Shown here: piece after piece, positions 41,822 to 50,376 of the stretch
Position numbering within the stretch: the first letter of the stretch is position 1
How the letters are laid out: the number at the start of each line of letters is the position of its first letter
NCBI GenBank assembly: GCA_038210375.1
Contig: JBBQWT010000017.1
Location: forward strand, 14,453-78,452
Origin: JBBQWT01 sp038210375
GTDB lineage: Bacteria > Acidobacteriota > Terriglobia > Terriglobales > Acidobacteriaceae
Direction of reading: 5' to 3'
DNA length: 64,000 nucleotides
Notes under the pieces: model-generated
Database searches by the model: none
Seen by the model: the letters and a program-made list of their open reading frames with translations, nothing else
What the model was told of the DNA's origin: nothing
Position numbers and translations under genes: made by a program

Positions 41822-42844
41822 TTACTGTGGAAAGAGCCGGTCGTGGACCAGTTTATACAAGGGGGGCCCAGGTAACGGATCGGGCATGAAGGTGAGCACG
41901 AGCATGGCCAGCGCAGCCAGCGCCAGCAAGCGCCGCCCGCGACCCAACTGGGGCCGCACTGGAACCTGGGGATGGCGAGTCCCGGTAACCGCCACCAGGA
42001 TGCCCCAGATCAGCCATCCCGGCCAGAACATCCAGCCCAGCGGAAACAGGACGGCGATCAACCCTCGCGAAACCCAGCGATGGGCCCGTGGCCAGAGGGA
42101 ATAAATAATGTGCCCGCCATCCAGTTGGCCGGCAGGCAGCAGGTTCAGCGCGGTGGCAAACATGCCGAAGAATGCGGCGATGCCCACCGGATGCAACAGG
42201 ATCAATTGCCAAGGCAGAAATCCCGCCGGCCCTCCCGCCAACCGTACTACTTCATGCATCATGCCGAAAATCAGCGGGTAGCCGAACTGAAGCCCCGCGT
42301 TGACCGCTTCCGGATTTGCCGGCTTGGATAACCACAATGCGACAAAAAGCATGGGTACGGCAACGCTGAATCCTGCGATGGGGCCGGAAATTCCGATGTC
42401 GAAAAGCGCATCACGATGCGGAATGGGAGACTTGATGCGAATGAACGCGCCCAGGGTGCCGGTGAGGGTAGGTGCGGGGATGAAAAATGGCAGCGTGGCG
42501 TAAACCCGGTGGCGCGCGCAGTAAATTACGTGTCCCATTTCGTGCATCAGCAAAATTCCCAGCAGCGTGGCGCTGAATGGAATGCCCAGCAGCAGGCGGG
42601 AAGGCTGTAGCAAAATCCAGGACAGGGGGAAAAAATCGGCGTCGGTGGAAAATGCCGGAAGGCCCTGCAGGAAATTCGATTCCAGCCGCGCGCCCACAAT
42701 CAGCGAGGTAAAAATTGTCGCCAGCAACAGCAGGGCATGCAGCCAGTAACGCCGCGGTCGAAGCTCTTCTTCTTCCGGCTGAATTTCAAGCCGGGGCCAG
42801 GCGAGCTCGGGGTCCATCAGGATCGGGCTGGGTTCAGTGGCCAT
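41822..42844 (-). CDS. Site-2 protease family membrane metalloprotease (M50)
   Basis: 340 residues. Hydrophilic acidic N-terminus, then about eight membrane helices. The zinc motif HEMGH sits in helix LLGILLMHEMGHVIYCA (about 100-105) and the second motif is NLLPAGQLDGGHIIYSLWP, giving the third metal ligand Asp. The GTLGAFIRIKSPIPHRDALFDIGISGPIAG loop is typical of EGY/cyanobacterial-type S2P without a PDZ domain. Intramembrane proteolysis may release transcription factors or anti-sigmas; the target is unknown. 78 nt upstream of the HDAC gene on the same strand. Confidence 0.92.
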   Translation of the reverse strand: MATEPSPILMDPELAWPRLEIQPEEEELRPRRYWLHALLLLATIFTSLIVGARLESNFLQGLPAFSTDADFFPLSWILLQPSRLLLGIPFSATLLGILLMHEMGHVIYCARHRVYATLPFFIPAPTLTGTLGAFIRIKSPIPHRDALFDIGISGPIAGFSVAVPMLFVALWLSKPANPEAVNAGLQFGYPLIFGMMHEVVRLAGGPAGFLPWQLILLHPVGIAAFFGMFATALNLLPAGQLDGGHIIYSLWPRAHRWVSRGLIAVLFPLGWMFWPGWLIWGILVAVTGTRHPQVPVRPQLGRGRRLLALAALAMLVLTFMPDPLPGPPLYKLVHDRLFPQ

Positions 42845-42974
42845 CGAGCGAAGGGTCGCGAGTCTTAATAATAGATGGCGGCAGCGGTATCACGAAGCGG
42901 CGGATGAAGCTGTGGTCCAGGTCGGAATAATCGCGGTTGGGAAATGGTTTCCGGTTGATCCTGAATCGTGACCC

Positions 42975-43244
42975 TTAATCGATAGACTGCAACTCTTTAC
43001 CGGGCTTAAACCGCACCGCCTTGCCCGGCGGGATATCCACTTCAGCGCCGGTCCGCGGGTTACGGCCGATGCCGGTCTTGCGGGGGCGTACATTAAACAC
43101 TCCAAAACCGCGCAATTCAATTCTTTCGCCCGCGGTCAAAGCTTTTTTCATGCTCTCAAACACGGTCTCAACCGCCACCTCGGCCTTGGTCTTGGTGACC
43201 CCGGTTTTGTTGACCACTTCGTTGATGATGTCGAGTTTGATCAT
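42975..43244 (-). CDS. HU/IHF family DNA-binding protein
   Basis: 89 residues from ATG 43244. Typical alternating helix start IKLDIINEVVNKTGVTKTKAEVAVETVFESMKKAL, then GERIELRGFGVFNVRPRKTGIGRNPRTGAEVDIPPGKAVRFKPGKEL with the beta-arm RNPRTGAEVDIP and its conserved Pro. Bends and packs DNA. A single subunit gene, so a homodimer is likely. Divergent from dcd. Confidence 0.95.
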   Translation of the reverse strand: MIKLDIINEVVNKTGVTKTKAEVAVETVFESMKKALTAGERIELRGFGVFNVRPRKTGIGRNPRTGAEVDIPPGKAVRFKPGKELQSID

Positions 43245-43427
43245 GATCTTGCCCCAGCGAATCACGGGCCGAATGCAATTATTTTTCCGAGAACAGCCCC
43301 TAACTTATGGATAGTAATGGACTTGCGCCCCATTGTCAATCGGGACGCATTACCAGTAAGATGACTCACTCGCCGCTTCGTTGGGCAGAGCCCGCAGGCC
43401 AATCTCACCGACTTCAAAAGGAAATCA

Positions 43428-43982
43428 ATGCCGATCAAAAGCGACCGCTGGATTCGCCGGATGGCCCTCGAGCACGACATGATCAGCCCGTTCAATGACA
43501 CCCAGGTACGCGATGGCGTGATCTCGTACGGACTCTCGTCCTACGGCTACGATCTGCGCGTCTCTGACGAGTTCAAGTTGTTTACCAACGTCAATTCCAC
43601 GATGATCGACCCCAAGAACTTCGATGAGCGTTCGTTCGTGACCATCTGCTCGGATTGCGCGATCATTCCGCCCAATTCCTTCGCCTTGGCACGGTCGGTG
43701 GAGTATTTCAAGATTCCGCGTGACGTGCTGACCATCTGCGTGGGCAAATCAACCTATGCGCGCTGCGGAATTATCGTGAATGTCACCCCGTTCGAGCCTG
43801 AGTGGGAGGGGTTTGTCACCCTGGAGATTTCCAACAGCACTCCCCTGCCGGCGAAAATCTACGCCAACGAGGGGCTCTGCCAGATTCTCTTCTTCCAGTC
43901 GGACGAGGCTTGCGAGACCAGCTATGCGGATAAAAAAGGTAAGTACCAGGGCCAGCAGGGAATCATGCTGCCGCGGTTGTAA
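43428..43982 (+). CDS. dcd: dCTP deaminase
   Basis: 184 residues with the trimeric dUTPase-like fold. SYGYDLRVSDEF, the ARSVEYFKIPRDVLTICVGKSTYARCG block with the catalytic region, and FEPEWEGFVTLEISNSTPLPAKIYANEGLCQILFF. Converts dCTP to dUTP for dTMP synthesis. ATG supported by AAAGGA with a short spacer. Upstream divergent HU gene leaves about 180 bp for both promoters. Confidence 0.95.
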   Translation: MPIKSDRWIRRMALEHDMISPFNDTQVRDGVISYGLSSYGYDLRVSDEFKLFTNVNSTMIDPKNFDERSFVTICSDCAIIPPNSFALARSVEYFKIPRDVLTICVGKSTYARCGIIVNVTPFEPEWEGFVTLEISNSTPLPAKIYANEGLCQILFFQSDEACETSYADKKGKYQGQQGIMLPRL

Positions 43983-44071
43983 TGCAGCGGTTCTTCACCG
44001 AAAATGCCTTAGAGAAAGGCCTGCAGCCGCCGCCAATTCTGGGAAATTGAAAGTGTAAGCCGACAGTGCCT

Positions 44072-44776
44072 TTATTCGCCGGCGGCCTCGTCGGCTTTGA
44101 ACAGGTACTTGATGTTGCGCTTGTAGATCACCACATTGGGCTCATCGATGCGGTTCATCTTGATGCAATTCTTGTCATACCACTCGATGATGCCTTCCAG
44201 TTCTTCACCATCCTGCATCACCGCGACCACCACCGTACGGGCCTGCATCTGCTTCTGGTAATAGAAGCTCTCGGCATGGGTTTGTTCCGGCGGCGGGATC
44301 TTCTTCGCGGCGAAATTATCGGCACGCGGAGCGCGTTTTTGCTGGGAGCGCTGGGCTCCACCGTTGCTAGCCGGACCATCCGAGCGCGGACGCGCAGGCC
44401 CGGTGATGATCGGAATCCTTCGCCCGCCGTTGGCGTCAATCGCTTGCGCCGGCTCGTGGACGACGCCACGGTTGCTATAGCCGCGGTCCGGGGTCAAAGG
44501 CTGCGAATCCATCACCAAAGGCTGCCGCGACTCGCTGCGGCCTCTCTGGTTCCCGCGAGAGCCCGGGAGAATCTCATTGCCGGGCTCGGGACGCGGCACG
44601 AAACCGCGGCCCTCGGCGCGAATCTCGCCATGAACATCATCTACCGGCCCGGCAGCGCGGCGCGCGTCGGTCCGCGCCAGTGACGGGCGGATCAGTTTCC
44701 GGTAGGTGTACTCTTCCACTTCTCGCACAGGGGTCAAGGTAACGTCGTTGCCATCGCTCATAATCGTGGGTTCCAT
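44072..44776 (-). CDS. Hfq-like Sm-fold protein with long disordered N-terminal extension
   Basis: 234 residues. About 160 N-terminal residues are Pro/Gly/Arg/Ser-rich and look disordered. The C-terminal 65 residues (about 168-228) read as an Sm fold close to Hfq: FYYQKQMQARTVVVAVMQDGEELEGIIEWYDKNCIKMNRIDEPNVVIYKRNIKYLF. Sm1 (VVAVMQDGEELEGIIEWYD) and Sm2 (NVVIYKRNIKYL) are in order, with YKR in place of the Hfq YKH. Hfq is usually 65-100 residues. Predicted to form a ring that binds RNA; the tail is inferred to be a second RNA-contact surface. ATG 44761 is an alternative start. Confidence 0.72.
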   Translation of the reverse strand: MEPTIMSDGNDVTLTPVREVEEYTYRKLIRPSLARTDARRAAGPVDDVHGEIRAEGRGFVPRPEPGNEILPGSRGNQRGRSESRQPLVMDSQPLTPDRGYSNRGVVHEPAQAIDANGGRRIPIITGPARPRSDGPASNGGAQRSQQKRAPRADNFAAKKIPPPEQTHAESFYYQKQMQARTVVVAVMQDGEELEGIIEWYDKNCIKMNRIDEPNVVIYKRNIKYLFKADEAAGE

Positions 44777-45005
44777 GTCTCCATGACCGCAGGGCAGTCA
44801 TGCGTTATTTCTGTGCCGGGATTATCCGTGGGGAAAATACGCGGGCTAGCAGAACAGCTTTAATTGGTTAAACAACTGATGTTTCTGGTGAAATCTGGTC
44901 AGGTTCGCCGGGGGTGCGGTGCCGTGCTTGGATTTTGACCGCTAACGGTATCACAGGAGGTTTGCTACTGCAAATGATTTGCGGGCACGGGCCCTGCCCG
45001 GCTAT

Positions 45006-46118
45006 CTACCGCTCCAGCGATGTGGCAAAGGCATCGAGCGACAAGTTTCGCAGCAGGTTGCGTCTCATTCCGCGTTCCACCTGCCCTAAACCGGCGGCGG
45101 CCGCCTGCACCCAGGCGAAATCGGTGCGCTCCGCCATCTTTTCGAGCGCCGGCCGGATATCGGTATTGCGAATCATCTCCGGAGTCCCGGATTGCACGAA
45201 CAGCAGGTCTTCGAGCACCGAGTAAAGCGTTCGTAATAGGTGGTCGGTCTTGGCTTTGCCATCGCCCCCTCCGCGATAGCCTTCGGTCATTTGAAACAAC
45301 TGGCTGTGTCCCGTGGCGCGGCCGTCGCTGCTGTTTTGCATGGCAGATTGCAGCAGCACCAGGGCGTCCTGCCGGGCGGCCACGTAGCTTGCAATGTCGA
45401 ACCCATAAGCCCGGCCCACCGCCCCGCCCGATAACCGGCTGACCAGGGCGCGCTGACTGGGTGACCAGTCAGGATGCCGCTGCGCCAGGTACGCTTCGAT
45501 TTCAACGGCGGGTAACGGCGCCAGGGGGAATTTTATGCACCGCGATTGAATCGTGATGGGCAGCTCCGCAGGGTTGGAGGTCAACAAAAAGAAGGTCGCG
45601 TATGGGGGCGGCTCCTCCAGCACTTTCAGCAGCGCGTTTACCGCTTCTTTCATGAACGCCGATTCGGTGAATATGAATATCTTGCGGCGGCCGCTTTCCG
45701 GGTGGTAAGGCACGGTGGAGATCACCCGGCGCACCTGGCCTATCTTGATCAGCATCTGCGGGGGATCGGGTGGAACGATCATCACGTCGGGGTGGGTTTG
45801 GATTACGATGCGCGTGTCTTTTTTGTCGGCGTCGCGCATGTTCTCGCGGGCTTCCACCGCCTCAGCGAAACGGTCATCGAATTCGTCGGCCTGCGCGATA
45901 CGAAGGCAGTTCGAACACTTGCCGCAGAAATCAGGCAGGCCATCAGACATCGCCTGGATCTCGCAGTTCATGCATCGAGCCAGCATCTGCGCCAGAGTGA
46001 ATTTCCCGGCTCCGGGCGGCCCGTGCAGAATCACCGCCTGGGGAAAACGATCGAGCCCCAGCGCTTTGCGCAAGTTGCGGACGGTGCCGGCGTTGCCGTA
46101 AAAATTCTCGAAGTTCAT
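45006..46118 (-). CDS. holB: DNA polymerase III delta-prime subunit
   Basis: 370 residues from ATG 46118. AAA+ clamp-loader fold: Walker A-like HGPPGAGKFTLAQ (the GKF departs from GKS/T), zinc-binding Cys cluster CMNCEIQ...CGKCSNC, MKEAVNALLKVLEEPPPYATFFLLTSNPAELPITIQSRC with sensor 1. Delta-prime does not hydrolyse ATP, so the imperfect P-loop fits. Its start overlaps the P450 stop by 4 nt. An extended upstream open frame is inside the P450 gene and is ignored. Confidence 0.92.
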   Translation of the reverse strand: MNFENFYGNAGTVRNLRKALGLDRFPQAVILHGPPGAGKFTLAQMLARCMNCEIQAMSDGLPDFCGKCSNCLRIAQADEFDDRFAEAVEARENMRDADKKDTRIVIQTHPDVMIVPPDPPQMLIKIGQVRRVISTVPYHPESGRRKIFIFTESAFMKEAVNALLKVLEEPPPYATFFLLTSNPAELPITIQSRCIKFPLAPLPAVEIEAYLAQRHPDWSPSQRALVSRLSGGAVGRAYGFDIASYVAARQDALVLLQSAMQNSSDGRATGHSQLFQMTEGYRGGGDGKAKTDHLLRTLYSVLEDLLFVQSGTPEMIRNTDIRPALEKMAERTDFAWVQAAAAGLGQVERGMRRNLLRNLSLDAFATSLER

Positions 46119-47629
46119 CTGGCTTCCTGGGCGCGCGGCTCCAGTTTCATGCGCATCCCGTACTTCGAGCGCAGCGTGATCAGCGGATAGACCTCCACCC
46201 GGTGGCCGGGCTCGAGGGTCATGCGCCAGCGCTGCGCCAGGGTGGCGAGCACGAGAATGGCTTCCATCCACGCAAAGGACTCGCCGATGCACTGCCGCGC
46301 GCCGGCGCCAAAGGGGAAATAACTGTATTTGGGACGCGCCGCTTTGGCTTCTGGCGTCCAGCGCCGCGGGTCGAAGCGCAGGGGATCGGCAAAGTAACGC
46401 GGATCGCGATGCATCAGGAACTGGCTCATGAACACGTTGGTGGCAGCGGGAAGATGATATTCGCCGAGGTCGAAATCACGCAGCGCCACGCGGCCCTGCG
46501 CCCAGGCGGGCGGGTAGAGCCGCATGGATTCCGCCATGATCATCTCGGTGTATCGCAGTTGGGGAATGTCTTCGAGGCGAGGCGGCCTTCCGCCCAGCAC
46601 GGTATCGAGCTCACGATGCAGCTCGGCTTCGGCGGCGGGGTTTTGCGAGAGCAGGTACCACGTCCAGGTGAAGGCGTTGGCGACGGTCTCGTAGCCGGCT
46701 AGAAAAATGGTCATGATCTCGTCGCGCAGCTGTTGGTCGGTCATGCCGCTGTGATCTTCGCCCTCGCGGTCGTCGCGCGCGCGCAACAGCATCGAGAGCA
46801 GATCGCCGCCATCCTGGTTCTGGCGGCGGTGTTCGGAAATCAGCCGGTACACAGTGTGGTCAAGGCGCGCGCGGGCGCGCTTGAACTTCATCAGACCGGG
46901 TACAGGATATGGCTCCAATCCCTCTGCCCACGGCATCATGATCAAAAAATGATAAAGGCCCATTATGGTTGACACCGCTCCGCCGATCTCGCGCACCTCA
47001 TCGCCCAGGTCGGCGCCGAACAGCGTCTTGGCCACGATGCCCAGCGTGAGTTCCATCATCTCCACCGAGATGTCGAGGGTGGCGCCGGGCCGCCATTTTT
47101 TCTTTTCGGGAAATGCCTCCGCCATGGCCACCATGTCGGCAGCATAGGCGACGATGCGCTGGCGATGGAAGGCGGGTTGCGAAAGCTGGCGCTGGCGCCG
47201 GTGAATCGCGCCTTCGCTGGTGATCAGGCCTTCGCCCACCAGCATCTTCATGCGCCGCACCGTGCGCTCCTTCACGAAGTTATCGTTCTGGTTGACCAGC
47301 ACCTCGCGAATGTAGTCAGGGTGGTTGATCAGCACCACGTGACGGCTGCCGATCTTGTAGTGCACGATGTCCCCGTAGGTCCGGGTGAGAAATTCAAACA
47401 GCTTGATGGGGTCGCGCGGGCGGAAGCGCCCAATGCCCGCCCAGATGAGATTGCGCTGCATGCCGGGGGGCCAGTTGTATGGCTGGTTTTTGGGCGTCGG
47501 GCCCGCGGCGCCTGGACTCACGGGCGGTCGGTTGACGGATGGTTTGCGGCTCTGGGGAGCCTCAAGCGGCGCCGAATTGCCGGGCGGCGCAATGCTCGAT
47601 GACCGCGAAATGGGATTTTCCGGCGTCAT
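46115..47629 (-). CDS. Cytochrome P450
   Basis: 504 residues. I-helix AGYETVANAFTW with the acid-Thr pair, K-helix ESMR (ExxR), the PERF-like region FDPRRWTPEA and the heme-thiolate loop FGAGARQCIG are all present. Soluble: no membrane anchor; the Pro/Ser-rich first 50 residues look disordered. Overall closest by eye to CYP102/CYP110-like bacterial P450s, so fatty-acid hydroxylation is a reasonable guess. No ferredoxin or reductase is adjacent. Overlaps tmk upstream and holB downstream by 4 nt each, an odd placement inside a nucleotide/replication operon. Confidence 0.95.
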   Translation of the reverse strand: MTPENPISRSSSIAPPGNSAPLEAPQSRKPSVNRPPVSPGAAGPTPKNQPYNWPPGMQRNLIWAGIGRFRPRDPIKLFEFLTRTYGDIVHYKIGSRHVVLINHPDYIREVLVNQNDNFVKERTVRRMKMLVGEGLITSEGAIHRRQRQLSQPAFHRQRIVAYAADMVAMAEAFPEKKKWRPGATLDISVEMMELTLGIVAKTLFGADLGDEVREIGGAVSTIMGLYHFLIMMPWAEGLEPYPVPGLMKFKRARARLDHTVYRLISEHRRQNQDGGDLLSMLLRARDDREGEDHSGMTDQQLRDEIMTIFLAGYETVANAFTWTWYLLSQNPAAEAELHRELDTVLGGRPPRLEDIPQLRYTEMIMAESMRLYPPAWAQGRVALRDFDLGEYHLPAATNVFMSQFLMHRDPRYFADPLRFDPRRWTPEAKAARPKYSYFPFGAGARQCIGESFAWMEAILVLATLAQRWRMTLEPGHRVEVYPLITLRSKYGMRMKLEPRAQEAR

Positions 47630-48453
47630 CGGAAGTTGTCGAGCAGCTCGCCGCCGAAGCGCTCCTCCACGGCCGCAAATATCTGCTTCTGCACGTCAGG
47701 AATGGAGCGCAGGGCGTCGATCCGCACCACGCGCTGCGGCTCACGCTGGGCCAGCGCAAGGTAAGCATCGAAAGTGCGCTTGAAGAATTCCTTGTTCTCG
47801 CGCTCAAAACGGTTTTCATCCGTGGCCGCAACCGGGAGGCTGGCAGCAGCGGCGGTTACTCCATCCCCGCGGGCTTGCTCGTCTTCCCCGGGCGAATCAT
47901 CGGCTGAATCCCGGGATGATTCATCGCTCGAACGGGTGCCGGCTGGTATCCCCTCGGTGCTGGTCTCTGCTGCAGGCGCCACCGCAGCCGGCGACCTGCG
48001 CAAATTACGCCGACGCGCCCGCGCCACGCTATCCGCGATGTCGGAGACCATGAGGATGGTCAGGTCGGGCTGAAATCCGCGGCACATGATCTGGTGCATG
48101 GCGAGCACCACCGCGCTGCCCAGTTGCCTGCCCCCGCCCTGGTAGGCCTCGCTGGAATCGGTAAACCGGTCGCACAATACCCACGTCCCGGCGTGCAGTG
48201 CGGGCTGAATGACCTCGTCGATCTGCTGCGCGCGCGATGAAAACATCAATCCCATTTCGGTTAGCGGAGAAAGCTCGACGGTGCGCGAATCCAGCAGGAT
48301 GGAACGGATTTTCTCGCCCACCGGCGTGCCCCCGGGCTCGCGGGTGGTCAGCACGTTGAGGCCGCGCTCGCGCAGCGTTAAAGCCAGTTTCGCGAGTTGC
48401 GTGCTCTTACCGCACCCATCCAATCCTTCGAAAGTGATGAATTTTCCGTCCAC
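47626..48453 (-). CDS. tmk: Thymidylate kinase with an insertion in the LID region
   Basis: 275 residues against about 205-215 usual. P-loop GLDGCGKST (10-18), REPGGTP (39-45), DRFTDSS (95-101), YQGGGR and the C-terminal helices are intact. Between ARARRRN and ENRFERENKEFF, where the LID loop normally has about 5-8 residues, lies an approximately 60-residue low-complexity insert (about 152-211, Ala/Ser/Asp/Glu/Pro-rich) that is in frame with no stops. Phosphorylates dTMP to dTDP. First gene of tmk-P450-holB. Confidence 0.94.
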   Translation of the reverse strand: MDGKFITFEGLDGCGKSTQLAKLALTLRERGLNVLTTREPGGTPVGEKIRSILLDSRTVELSPLTEMGLMFSSRAQQIDEVIQPALHAGTWVLCDRFTDSSEAYQGGGRQLGSAVVLAMHQIMCRGFQPDLTILMVSDIADSVARARRRNLRRSPAAVAPAAETSTEGIPAGTRSSDESSRDSADDSPGEDEQARGDGVTAAAASLPVAATDENRFERENKEFFKRTFDAYLALAQREPQRVVRIDALRSIPDVQKQIFAAVEERFGGELLDNFR

Positions 48454-48599
48454 AGAGAAGTAAAAAAATCATATCATTGCGGCATCGGGCCGGGATTCCG
48501 GCTGGGCTTCGGGGAGAAACATACTTAAGGTGACGCAGGGGCCGCGGCTGAAATAAAATCAGGATAGCGAACATTTTTCGCCGGATAATCCACGACCCC

Positions 48600-48872
48600 A
48601 TGCCGAGATTAGGCGACAACATCGACGACTATTGCTCCCGCTGCAAGCTGCCCACCGATCACTCGGTAGTTTCGGCCATGGGAGAAGAGGTCTTGAAGAC
48701 CCGCTGCCGCACCTGCGGCTTCGAGCACAACTACCGCCACAACAAGGGCGGCAAAGGCCCGATGACCAACCAGCAGGCGTTTGAGCAGGTCATGGCTTCA
48801 GTAATGGGCAGCGCCAGCCAGCCCCTGCCCAAGGCGGCCAAAGGCAAGAAGAAGAAACCCGCCGGCGGGTAA
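48600..48872 (+). CDS. Small zinc-ribbon-like protein of unknown function
   Basis: 90 residues. Two Cys pairs spaced as a zinc ribbon: YCSRCKLPTDHSV (C12, C15) and TRCRTCGFEHNYRH (C36, C39), then a Lys/Gly-rich, basic C-terminus (KAAKGKKKKPAGG). Could be an RNA- or DNA-associated accessory. Near the ATG is GATAAT 10 nt upstream, and no Shine-Dalgarno. Family name not recalled. Divergent from tmk. Confidence 0.75.
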   Translation: MPRLGDNIDDYCSRCKLPTDHSVVSAMGEEVLKTRCRTCGFEHNYRHNKGGKGPMTNQQAFEQVMASVMGSASQPLPKAAKGKKKKPAGG

Positions 48873-48930
48873 TGCTGGCCGCTGCGCTCCCCAATTGTTC
48901 ACGAGGAGAGAGGCAGGTTTTCGCAAACTT

Positions 48931-49470
48931 TCACCGGACGCTTGCTTCCATATCATCCAGTCGGGCCCCTAAAGTCTGTCGTAGAAACTCCAGAATGAAT
49001 CTACGGTCCCCTCGACCCATCGATCTCCCGAGCTTCGGCAAGACCGTTCCAAATAAGACAAGGGCTGGTGGGACGACGAGTCCGACCCAAGTGTCCCCTG
49101 CTATATGTTCTCCCGTAAAGAGACTAAGTAATGTGGCGACAAACCCTATCCCACCGATTAGCACAGCGAACCCAAGCCACACCCGCATAAATACTCTCGC
49201 CCAAAGGGGGGCATCGAAGTAACCTTCGATTCTTGTACCTTCCGACATAGGTTCGGTTCTTCCGTAGAAGTGCCCCGCGAAATCATTTCGACTATATCGC
49301 CTCTTTTGCAGCCTGAAGGTCTTTTCGTTCACTTCACCCAGAATGGGACGATCCCCCTTGTAACCGGAGATCGAAAACAGGGTTCTTCGTTCAGGGTCGA
49401 TGTGACCACGCAGTATTTCGGTTACGGACGGGGGGTCAAGCCTGGAATACAACACCACCGTTGGTCTCAT
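48931..49470 (-). CDS. Membrane protein of unknown function
   Basis: 179 residues. A hydrophilic N-terminal half rich in Arg and acidic residues (EILRGHIDPERRTLFSISGYKGDRPILGEVNEKTFRLQKRRY), then two membrane helices (about 93-115 and 126-145: FMRVWLGFAVLIGGIGFVATLLSLF and TWVGLVVPPALVLFGTVLP) and a short charged tail. The composition is less GC-rich than neighbours, hinting at acquisition. No family recognised. Stands about 110 nt downstream of the PIG-L deacetylase gene on the same strand. Confidence 0.7.
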   Translation of the reverse strand: MRPTVVLYSRLDPPSVTEILRGHIDPERRTLFSISGYKGDRPILGEVNEKTFRLQKRRYSRNDFAGHFYGRTEPMSEGTRIEGYFDAPLWARVFMRVWLGFAVLIGGIGFVATLLSLFTGEHIAGDTWVGLVVPPALVLFGTVLPKLGRSMGRGDRRFILEFLRQTLGARLDDMEASVR

Positions 49471-49582
49471 GGGTACGCCTGCCTTGCAGACTCACGCGAA
49501 TACGCGGCTCATTGAACGTAAAAGCCATGATGCTCTGGGAACGCTTCACTGCCGGGGATACCATTGATGAAGTTCTATATGA

Positions 49583-50323
49583 CTAATCCTCTTCCACTCC
49601 GGCGAATAGATCGGTCTCCCGTTCAGCCATGCGCGGGGTGGCGGCGGCGACCAGGTGGTACCACTCTTCACCGCCCCGCTTGCGAACCGCGGACTCGAAC
49701 ATGTCAAACAATGGCGCCTGGGTGGTGTGGCAGCGGAAGGCGGCGATCTTGGTTTCCAGCCGCTCCCCGATTTGCAGTACGGTGCTGGCCGGCGGCAGGC
49801 ACACGGGCTGCCGGCCGGGCAGAGTGAATCCGGCGGTGCCGTAATAAAGTTTTTGCGGCCGGTAGGGCCTCAATCCCCCCCCTAACTGGTCGGTAAAGCG
49901 GTTGCTGCGGCTCGCCCAGTGAAATGCGGTAGTGGCAAACAGCGATGCCATGGTGTGGTCCACATGGGCGGTGATCGCTCCTTCTGTGCCCATGGTGATC
50001 ACCACATGCGGACGGAACTCGCGCATCCGGCGGGTCAGGTCGGCGACCACTGCAAGGAAGTCCTGCCGCTCCAATCCTCCGTCAGGGTAGTTCAGCACCT
50101 CGCCCTGGCTCACCTTAAGCAGCTTGCATGCGACCTGGAATTCCTGGCGGCGCAGCGCGGCCAATTCATCGTCCGAAGCGGCTGATCCACGGTGGGTGGC
50201 CGCCTGGCCCGGTGTGAGACACGTCACCCGGGTCTCCACGCCGCGCTCGCTGTAGAGCAGCAGCGCCCCGCCAAAACCGCCCGCTTCATCATCAGGATGA
50301 GCGGTTACGCAAAGTAAACGCAT
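49583..50323 (-). CDS. PIG-L / LmbE family N-acetyl-sugar deacetylase
   Basis: 246 residues. Zinc-site opening CVTAHPDDEAGGFGG (His, Asp, Asp), then a mid-protein VVITMGTEGAITAHVDHTMAS with the third His. The family removes N-acetyl groups from GlcNAc-containing substrates (GPI precursors, mycothiol, bacillithiol, lipid carriers). BshB-like function for bacillithiol is possible in Acidobacteriota but unproved here. No signal peptide. 53 nt downstream of rnhB. Confidence 0.92.
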   Translation of the reverse strand: MRLLCVTAHPDDEAGGFGGALLLYSERGVETRVTCLTPGQAATHRGSAASDDELAALRRQEFQVACKLLKVSQGEVLNYPDGGLERQDFLAVVADLTRRMREFRPHVVITMGTEGAITAHVDHTMASLFATTAFHWASRSNRFTDQLGGGLRPYRPQKLYYGTAGFTLPGRQPVCLPPASTVLQIGERLETKIAAFRCHTTQAPLFDMFESAVRKRGGEEWYHLVAAATPRMAERETDLFAGVEED

Positions 50324-50376
50324 TCTATGTTTTTAACATACTTGCGGAATTTCAGCGGGTGGGGCCAAACCTACGG

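Noticed and set aside
46119..46292. 58-residue N-terminal extension of holB
   Set aside because: Lies inside the P450 heme-binding region, and the family N-terminus matches the ATG at 46118.
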